21,958 nucleotides of DNA from a virus, in the IMG/VR virus record IMGVR_UViG_3300030520_000116, positions 1-21,958 of that record. One strand, written 5' to 3'. A program made the position numbers and the translations under genes. Under the pieces are notes generated by a model. That model was not told the origin of the DNA. It did no database searches and saw nothing but the letters and a program-made list of their open reading frames with translations. Numbering within the stretch: position 1 is the stretch's first letter; each line of letters opens with the position of its first letter. This document shows positions 1 through 6,600 of the stretch, piece by piece.

Positions 1-18
1 CAAGGTGACGGTCGCCAT
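1..18 (-). CDS. possible start of next phage gene, cut by window edge
   Basis: An ATG (18-16) lies five bases after the stop of the small membrane protein gene and opens a frame reading M-A-T-V-T-L to the left edge. The spacing fits the tight packing of this operon. In tailed phages the genes after the tail fibre are often lysis genes (endolysin, holin, spanin), but six codons give no support for any product. The upstream purine-rich stretch is only a weak ribosome binding site. Confidence 0.3.
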
Positions 19-23
19 CGCCG

Positions 24-323
24 TCACTCGCCGCCGGACAGGTGCCGCTCGATCTTGTCGAGCGTTTCATGGACGGCATCGAGCCGGTTCTCGATGACGG
101 CGAGGCGCCGGTCCGTCGCCTGATTCTGGCGCACCCAGCCGTCCAGCATGTCGAGCCGCGCTTCGGTCCGGCCGAACCAAAGGCCGGCGACCAGGACCTG
201 CAAGGCCAAGCTCCCGATCATGGCGACGGGAATACGCTTGTCGAGTAACCAGCCGCGCGGCGGCGGCGTATCGGAAACGGCATCGAGCGCCGCCTCCGGC
301 ACGGAGGGGTCGTAGGGGGACAT
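24..323 (-). CDS. small membrane-anchored coiled-coil protein, possibly lysis-related
   Basis: A 99-residue protein. The start at 323 is preferred over a longer upstream frame because GGAG lies seven bases before this ATG, and the longer frame would run through two hairpins. Residues 1-32 are a polar, proline-rich head. Residues about 33-53 form one hydrophobic segment (IPVAMIGSLALQVLVAGLWFG). The rest is a charged helix with heptad spacing (RRLAVIENRLDAVHETLDKI), likely a coiled coil. One membrane helix plus a coiled coil, placed directly after the tail fibre, resembles small proteins of phage lysis cassettes such as spanin-like or XhlA-like proteins. XhlA, however, has its coiled coil before the membrane helix. 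No family was recognised, so the lysis role is an inference from position and topology only. Confidence 0.7.
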   Translation of the reverse strand: MSPYDPSVPEAALDAVSDTPPPRGWLLDKRIPVAMIGSLALQVLVAGLWFGRTEARLDMLDGWVRQNQATDRRLAVIENRLDAVHETLDKIERHLSGGE

Positions 324-343
324 GGGCGATCTCCTGAAACGAA

Positions 344-378
344 GAAGACCGCGCTGCCGAGATCGGCAGGCGGTCTTC
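344..378 (-). terminator. long hairpin before small membrane protein gene
   Basis: The arms 344-352 (gaagaccgc) and 370-378 (gcggtcttc) pair perfectly. A second pair, 354-359 with 364-369, closes a four-base loop, so the stem has 15 pairs with one bulged base at 353. On the minus strand it is followed by TTCGTTTCA and then the GGAG ribosome site. The U-rich tract is weak, so it may be a terminator, an attenuator or an RNA-stability hairpin. Confidence 0.5.
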
Positions 379-390
379 CAGAAATGAAAC

Positions 391-410
391 GGCCGCCTCG
401 AGAGGCGGCC
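391..410 (-). terminator. perfect 8-bp GC hairpin after tail fibre gene
   Basis: ggccgcct (391-398) and aggcggcc (403-410) are perfect reverse complements around a four-base loop. Read on the minus strand the hairpin is followed by GTTTCATTTCT, a moderately U-rich run. It lies between the tail fibre stop and the next gene and is the better terminator candidate of the two hairpins here. Confidence 0.55.
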
Positions 411-454
411 GGGTTCGAGACTGATAAGCAAAGGGGCAGACCGGAACCGACCGG

Positions 455-526
455 CCCGACGAGCTACGCTCGCGGGTGCCCGACGAGCTACGCTCGCGGG
501 TGCCCGACGAGCTACGCTCGCGGGTG
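455..526. repeat. three perfect tandem 24-bp hairpin units
   Basis: The same 24-bp unit occurs at 455-478, 479-502 and 503-526 without a mismatch and ends two bases before the tail fibre stop codon (528-530). Within each unit cccg plus cgagc pairs with gctcg plus cggg around a TAC loop, with one bulged A. Each unit can therefore fold by itself into a 9-pair hairpin. No other copy was noticed in the window. It may be a REP-like repeat, a 3' RNA-protecting structure or part of a terminator cluster. Confidence 0.9.
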
Positions 527-527
527 A

Positions 528-3203
528 TCAGCCGGTCTTGACGTTGACCAGCGGGCGGCCATCGGCTCCGATCATCTCGATCGTACCAAGACTGTCGATA
601 TATTGGCCGAGGGTGAGATTACCCTTGGCGACCGCGCTGGCCGTGATGGTGCCGTCGGCGGCCGCACAGGGCACCAGATACTTGCCGATGTCGGCCGCCG
701 TCAGTCCGGCAATGTTGACGGGCACGACACCGCAAAGGGCGATGCGGTCCCACTTGACCCGCTCCGTCTCCAGCGCGGCATTGAAGGCCGTCAGGTTGGC
801 CTGATAGGTCGCCTCGGCGGCGACATAGGCGGTATAGGCCGCGAGCTGCTCGGTATAGGCGGTCTCGGCGGCGACATAGGCCTCGTAGGCCGCTTCCTGC
901 TCGTCGTAGGTGGCAAGGTCCGCCAGATAGGTCACGTAGGCGTTGGCCTGATCCGTCGTCGCGTCCGGCCCGGGGTCCGCCACGGCGGCGGGTGCGGTCG
1001 GCTGCACCACGGTCGTAGGGGCGGCGGGTTTGGCAACGGTCGCGGGCTGCTGATCCGGCGCCGTGACACCGTAAGCAGCGACAATCGCCGCCTCGGTCCC
1101 CCAAGTGTCGTTGCCGACGTAGCTCGGCAATGTCGACTTGGGCAGCACGCGGCCGACGACGTTGGCGAACACATTGGTCATCAGGCCCGTGGCGTCATAG
1201 CCCAACAACGCACCCTTGGCGACGGCACCATACAGCGACGGGATCACCTGGCGATATTCAGCGTAGTCCGCACCCGAGGCCGCATTCACACCAGCCGATC
1301 GGATCGAATAACCGGTAACGGCGTCCCTGTTGAATTTGGAAGCGGAATTTCCAGCATTCGCGCCGAGAGCACTGACACCATAGAAGACGGCCGAAATAAC
1401 ACCGCTTCCGCCAATAACATTAAGAATTGGGCTTCCAGCATCGTTCGTTACTGCTTTGGAGATTACGTGATTGCCGCCGCTCGTCGCGCCGACGAGCAGA
1501 TTGCCGCTGGTATCCAGCTCCATTACCGACGTGAAGGTAACGGTCCCGCCCGCGGTGCCGGATGGCGCACTCTGCCAAACATGCGTGCCGCCGACCTGCA
1601 AATATTTATTAGCGAAGCCGGTGCCCTGGTAAATATCGTTGGTGCCGTTGTAATAATGGTTAAAGCCGACGAGCGTGGCCGCATTATAGGATGCCAGCAC
1701 CGCTAGACTGCCGATCTGAAGAATCGAGGGCGCTGCGCCTCCCCAGTTGCTCGGGATGACGCCGATGCCCAGGCGCCCGTTGGTATCGAGCCGCATACGC
1801 TCAGATGTGCCATTGCTGACCGTAATCGGCATGCTGCTAGCGAGGCCAACGGTTCCGGAAGCAATCCCGTTGAAGGCCGACCCGGAATTATTTGCTGACA
1901 GAATGAAGTTGGAGCCACCGGACGAGTTCAGATTGAGAAACGCATTGCCCGTGCTTGTCGCATTGACCTGCATCCCATTGGTTGTATCGGTCGTGGCGCC
2001 AAGGGTGAATCTCGCAGCCGGAGTCGACGTGCCGATCAGGAAATTACCACCCGCATCGAACTCGGCAACTTGGGCACTGTTGATCGCAACATAAATCGGT
2101 TGCGCACTAGTAGAAGCCAAGGTGAGGCCGCCAACGCCGCCGGCTTGTAGCTGCGTTCCATTCGCCCGGTTGATACCGGTGGATGTGTAGTCGGCACCGT
2201 ATTGCACCAGAACGGTCGAGCTGGTGCCATTCGTCAAGACCAGAGCGGATGCCGCGGCAGTGCTGGAATTGCTGTTCAAGAGCGAGATTTCGGCATTACC
2301 GTTCAGGTTTTGCGTGATGTCCAACACGTTCGTAGGCGCCATACCAATACCAAGCCTGCCGCCTGACGCGAGCGACACGAAGCCTTGATTGTCCATCGAC
2401 ATTTTCTGGACGTAGTTCGTCCCCACGCCCCACGAGAATGCGGTGCCGCTGGTGACGGCGCTGGCGCAGTCCACGCCGTTCGGGCCTTCAACGAAGCCGC
2501 GCGAGGCGGAGAGGACGCCGTTGGTGGTGAAGCTGGCGCCGTTGACGCCGAGGTTCAGCACTTGGGCGGCGGCACTGGTGTTGCCGATTTGGAGGGCGGC
2601 GCGCGCCGATGTCCCGGCGGAGCCGTTCTGGATACGGGCACCATAGAGCGCGTTGTTGGTCGTGAACACGTCGAGCGCGTTGGCGGGCGCGGTCAGGCCC
2701 AGGCCCAGCATGGCCGGGACGCCGGCGGCCGTACCGACCGCGCGTAGGAACTCAGCCCCCTGGACCGCCAGCGCTGCGCTGCCGGTCGCCGGATGGAACA
2801 GGCCGGTCGAAGCCTCATTCAGGAAGGCGATGCCGGGCGTCGCCGCGGCACCATTGCCGAACAGGCCGGCGAGCGGCCCGTTGCTGTTCGCCTGGTATTG
2901 CGCCACAAGTGACGCCACCGAAGCCGCGATATTGGCGTTCAGATTGTTGGTGAAATTGCGGTCGATGGCATAGGCGACGTTCGACGCGGTCGTGCCGGCG
3001 AAGGCCCCGGAGCCGCCGACCGACAGCAGCGCCAGATGGGTGTCGTCGGTGATGGTATTGACCTCATACCAGTTCTCGCCGTCGACCGTGAAACGGTCGC
3101 CGGGATTGCACTGGCTGGTCCAGAAGGTGCCGGTGCCGACGACATTGACCGAGCCATTCGTCACCGCGACGGTGCCGACGCGATACCAATTGCCGATGCT
3201 CAT
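528..3203 (-). CDS. phage tail fibre with G2-like C-terminal domain
   Basis: An 891-residue protein that should form the receptor-contacting fibre at the tail tip. The start at 3203 is chosen because its ATG overlaps the stop of the upstream chaperone gene (ATGA) and AAGGA lies upstream. Residues 1-85 look like a common fibre attachment domain (VGTVAVTNGSVNVVGTGTFW). The middle is rich in Asn, Ser, Gly and Thr, with repeated LGIG-x-x-P motifs near residues 278 and 476, typical of trimeric beta fibres. From about residue 643 the motif SGADYAEYRQV, then VGRVLPKS and VGNDTWGT, then KWDRIALCGVVPVN, resemble the Peptidase_G2 (intramolecular chaperone) domain of phage tail proteins. A proline-rich and Ala/Tyr-rich repeat stretch (about 716-815) is inserted inside this domain. 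The middle of the gene is much less GC-rich than its ends, suggesting a swapped segment. Assignment as a fibre is firm; the G2 match was made by eye. Confidence 0.85.
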   Translation of the reverse strand: MSIGNWYRVGTVAVTNGSVNVVGTGTFWTSQCNPGDRFTVDGENWYEVNTITDDTHLALLSVGGSGAFAGTTASNVAYAIDRNFTNNLNANIAASVASLVAQYQANSNGPLAGLFGNGAAATPGIAFLNEASTGLFHPATGSAALAVQGAEFLRAVGTAAGVPAMLGLGLTAPANALDVFTTNNALYGARIQNGSAGTSARAALQIGNTSAAAQVLNLGVNGASFTTNGVLSASRGFVEGPNGVDCASAVTSGTAFSWGVGTNYVQKMSMDNQGFVSLASGGRLGIGMAPTNVLDITQNLNGNAEISLLNSNSSTAAASALVLTNGTSSTVLVQYGADYTSTGINRANGTQLQAGGVGGLTLASTSAQPIYVAINSAQVAEFDAGGNFLIGTSTPAARFTLGATTDTTNGMQVNATSTGNAFLNLNSSGGSNFILSANNSGSAFNGIASGTVGLASSMPITVSNGTSERMRLDTNGRLGIGVIPSNWGGAAPSILQIGSLAVLASYNAATLVGFNHYYNGTNDIYQGTGFANKYLQVGGTHVWQSAPSGTAGGTVTFTSVMELDTSGNLLVGATSGGNHVISKAVTNDAGSPILNVIGGSGVISAVFYGVSALGANAGNSASKFNRDAVTGYSIRSAGVNAASGADYAEYRQVIPSLYGAVAKGALLGYDATGLMTNVFANVVGRVLPKSTLPSYVGNDTWGTEAAIVAAYGVTAPDQQPATVAKPAAPTTVVQPTAPAAVADPGPDATTDQANAYVTYLADLATYDEQEAAYEAYVAAETAYTEQLAAYTAYVAAEATYQANLTAFNAALETERVKWDRIALCGVVPVNIAGLTAADIGKYLVPCAAADGTITASAVAKGNLTLGQYIDSLGTIEMIGADGRPLVNVKTG
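792..944 (-). repeat. 51-bp tandem repeats in tail fibre gene
   Basis: Two adjacent 51-bp units (792-842 and 843-893) encode 17-residue repeats of the form AAY-x-AYVAAE-x-x-Y-x-x-x-L. A third, more diverged unit (894-944) encodes AYVTYLADLATYDEQE. The repeats make an Ala/Tyr-rich helical segment inside the C-terminal domain. Slippage here could change the length of the segment. Confidence 0.7.
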
Positions 3204-3628
3204 GCTGGCAGATCCTTGGAACAGAGAATGTCGGGAATTGTGGGGAGATCGCACATGGCTTCGGCGCCGAGGCACGCCCGTAGCGCGTACCGATAGTCGG
3301 CTATCGACAGGCGCTGCTGGTCGCTAAGGCGCTGCCATCGGTCGGGCTCCATGAGATCGTCCGACGCCCGATAGCGCTCGCGCACCTGGCGCCGAAAGGC
3401 GTGGAATTCGGCTTCTGTCTGCGCCACCGCCATCGTGGCCGGATCGGCTGTTCGTTCACGAACCACCCCGTCGATCACCTGGATCGTGTCCGGATGATGA
3501 TGCAGATCCGCCGGTAGAATCGCGTGACCACCCGGCAGCAGATGGTGCGCAATGTCCCGCGCCTGCGAGCAGCTGTGTGTTTCGAGCACGCGGCCGGTCG
3601 CGATCTCGTAGATGACGAAGTGTTTCAT
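3200..3628 (-). CDS. tail fibre assembly chaperone-like protein
   Basis: A 142-residue protein. Its ATG overlaps the stop of the hub gene (ATGA at 3628-3625), and its own stop overlaps the tail fibre start in the same way, so it is probably translationally coupled to both. The C-terminal part carries the pattern W-x-x-L-S-x-x-x-x-x-x-x-x-x-YR-x-AL (DRWQRLSDQQRLSIADYRYA) followed by a proline pair. This is typical of small phage tail assembly chaperones encoded beside fibre genes. The N-terminal half (MKHFVIYEIATGRVLETHSC) looks like the beta-rich start seen in such proteins. It would help fold or attach the fibre encoded just downstream. The chaperone role rests on motif and position, and no partner specificity can be read from the sequence. 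Confidence 0.65.
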   Translation of the reverse strand: MKHFVIYEIATGRVLETHSCSQARDIAHHLLPGGHAILPADLHHHPDTIQVIDGVVRERTADPATMAVAQTEAEFHAFRRQVRERYRASDDLMEPDRWQRLSDQQRLSIADYRYALRACLGAEAMCDLPTIPDILCSKDLPA

Positions 3629-6600
3629 GCGGCACGGTTCTCCACGCAGGTGATCGTGTTGTTCTGGCAAAACAGATTGGCGCCGGTGACGCCGGTGCCG
3701 GAGGGCGGCGTGCCGCTGATCTGGAAGGCGTAGGTGTGGCTGCCGGCGGCCGGCGTGTCGTAGATGACGAAGGGCGGCTGCTGGAAAATGTCGTTCTGGT
3801 TGCGATCGACCATCGTCGAGGTCTGCGACCAGATCGTCGCGCCATCGCGGGTCAGTTGATAGGACAGCGTCCCTTGGCCCGTGACCGTAATGGCACTGCC
3901 CAGAACGACGGCGCTGATCGAGGCGCCGGGAACGATCTGGACGCGGTCGCCGATCGTCGAGAGCGTCGCCGAAACCAGCGTTGTCCAGCCGGCAGAAACG
4001 CCGATCGTCTGGTTGGCACCGGTCGCACTGACCGATCCGGAGATGGTGCCGGCGACGATCTGGGCAGATCCGACCGTGCTGACGCCCAGGCTGTTGGCGG
4101 CCATGATTTCCTTGCCGGTGCCGTCCCAGATCCAGCAACCCCAATCATTGCCGTAGCGGCCGATAATTGAGCGGATCGTGCCGCTGGTATCTTTTGTGAG
4201 GAAGTAGGGCCCATTGCCGTTGCCGTCGTCGGCGCCGTGCAGCAGCAGTTGGCCGTTGCCGATGAACAGATTGCCGGTATAGGTCGTGCTGGCCGAGATC
4301 ATGTCCGCCGTGATCGTGCCGATCACGGCCTTGGTCATCAGCACCTCGCCGCCGACCACTTCGAACGGCGAGACCGGGTTGATCGAGCCGTCGCCGTTGA
4401 CGGCGGCAACCAGGAAATCCCCCGCGGTCACCACGACCTGGCTGAGGCCGCCGGACCCGGACGCGAGGCCGATGCCGCTGATGTAGCGCGTGCCGCTGCC
4501 GGTCGCGACCGAGGTCTGCAGCGTATAGTTGGCCGAGGAGCCCGTCAGGCCGGCGATCACCGAACCCTGGCTGGTAATCGAGGCGCTGTTGGCCGCGACC
4601 TCCGCCTGCAGCGAGGTAATATTGGTGGCCGACGCGCTCGATTGGGTGGCGATGGCACTGACCGAGCTTTGCAGCGCCGCCAGACTGCCGGTGAAGCCGG
4701 CGGTCAGCGTTGTCAGTTCGCTGACCGCCGTGCTGGCGCTGCTGGCGGCCGCCGTGATCTGGCTTTCCAGGCCGGCGAGGTTGCCGCCATAGCCGGCAAT
4801 CAGACTGATCAACTGGGTGGCGGTCGTGCTGGCCGAGGTCGCGACCGTCGAGATCTCGGTCGAGAGCGTGGTGTAGTTGCCGTTGACCGTCGCCGACAGG
4901 CTGGTGATCGCGTCCGAGTTCGCCGTATCGCCGGTGACGCGTGCGCTCTGTTCGGTCGCGAGGCTGGCATTGATGCTGGTGCTGTTGGCCGTGACGGTCG
5001 CCGCCAGAGTGATGATCGATTGCGCATTGGCGGCATCGCCGGCGGCGCGCGCGCTCTGTTCGGTCGCGAGGCTCGCAGAATTGCTGGTGCTGTTGGCATT
5101 GACCGTCGCGGTCAGGTTGGCGATCAACGACGCGGTCGCCGCATCGGCCGTGGCGCGCGCCAGCGCCTCGGTCGTGATCGCGGCGGTATTGGTATTGACC
5201 TGGGTCGAGAGCGCCAAGCGCTGCGCCGCCTCGGCCAGGGCCTGGTTGTCTGAATGGGCCTGGAGCTGCTGGCGCGCCTGGGCGATGGCGCCGGTGAAGC
5301 TGAGCGCCTGGTTGGCCTGGTCGACCAGGGCCGCCAGGGTCGCCGCCCCGGCATCCTCGGCGCCGGGCACGGTGACCGAGGTGATGTTCTCTGTGATCTG
5401 GCCTTGCAAACTGTCGATCACCAGTTCCGCTGCGGTGAGCGCCGTCGACAGGTTGGTGAGATCGGTCTGGTTGGCCTTGAGCGCGATCTCGCCGGTCAGC
5501 GCATTCACGTCCGTGGTCAGCGTGGCGATCTGCACGCCCTGACCGGTGACCGTGGTTGCGGATGCCGCCTGAGTGACCGAGGCCTGCAGGCCGGAGATCG
5601 CGACCTGGGCGCTGGCGATCTGGCCCTGCATGCCCGAGAGCAGCAGCTGCTGCACCACGTTCTTGGAGACCTGGATCGACTGGATCTCGAAACTGTCGCC
5701 GGACGCGGTCGACAGCGCGAACTGCAGGCCGATGATGGTGCCCCCGATCCAGTCGGCATTGGCCGACAGGTCCCAGGCAAGCGTCTGGAAGCTGCCGAAC
5801 CCGGTCGGTACCGGCGTCGCCGCCTGGTTGGCCGACGAGAAGCCATGGGCACTCGTCGACCATTGCACCAAGCCCGACCAATCGGTGCCGGCATCCCTGC
5901 GGCGCACGACCATGACGACCTGGTTGTAGGTATTGCCGGCGATCGTGAGACCGGTCTTGGCCAGCAGCGGCGTGGTACCGGTCGAGAGCGTGGTGATCGA
6001 GGCGGCATTGACGGTCAGGCTGCCGCCGGTCATGACCCAGCTGACGGCCGAGTTCTGGAACAGGTCGTTGAGGATCGGCTGGTTACCGGCGATGACGGCG
6101 GCCAGCTGGTTGGTGACGGTGGCGGCGTCGGCCTTCAGCAGGATCGAGGCGTCGGCGGCGTTCAGCTGCGCCTGGACGCTGGTGATCAGCGTGTTGGTCG
6201 ATGTCACGACCTGGTTGATGGCGTTGTAGACCAGCGCGCCGGTCTTGGGGTTGATGACGAAGCCGGCCGACTGGAACGCGCTCGACAGCTGGCTCAGCTG
6301 CCCGGACAGCCAGAGCACGCCGGTCGCCGCCGCGTCGATCGCCGCCTTTACGTCGCTGTCGGCCTTCAGCGCCATGTCGCCGATGGTTTGGCCGGCCAGC
6401 TGGGCGACCTGGGCGACCGAGCCCGTGGTGCTGGCCGGCGCCGTGATCAGCGGGATCAGGGCGACCTCGGCCTGCAGCGCGGTCACCAGCTGGCTGTTGC
6501 TGATCGAGTTGGCCAAGATGCCGGACGGGTCGTAGCCGAGCGGCGTCGTGACCGTGACGCCGGCCGAGAAGGCACTTTCGTTGCCGGCCCGGCTGATCGC

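Noticed and set aside
344-1000. Diversity-generating retroelement at the tail fibre 3' end
   Set aside because: Hairpins after the stop codon recalled the structure next to variable repeats. However, the fibre end is not a C-type lectin fold, and no template repeat or reverse transcriptase is in the window.
528-1300. Peptidase_S74 (endosialidase) chaperone at the fibre C-terminus
   Set aside because: LGIG repeats often precede S74, but the typical S74 start with a Ser-Asp-x-x-x-K-x-x-I pattern was not seen. The G2-like motifs fit better.
4943-5073. CRISPR-like array
   Set aside because: There are only two direct repeats, in frame within coding sequence for a protein repeat, with no spacer structure.
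4145-5881. Minus-strand open frame of 578 codons inside the hub gene
   Set aside because: It is an Arg/Gln/His-rich out-of-frame translation of repetitive hub sequence.
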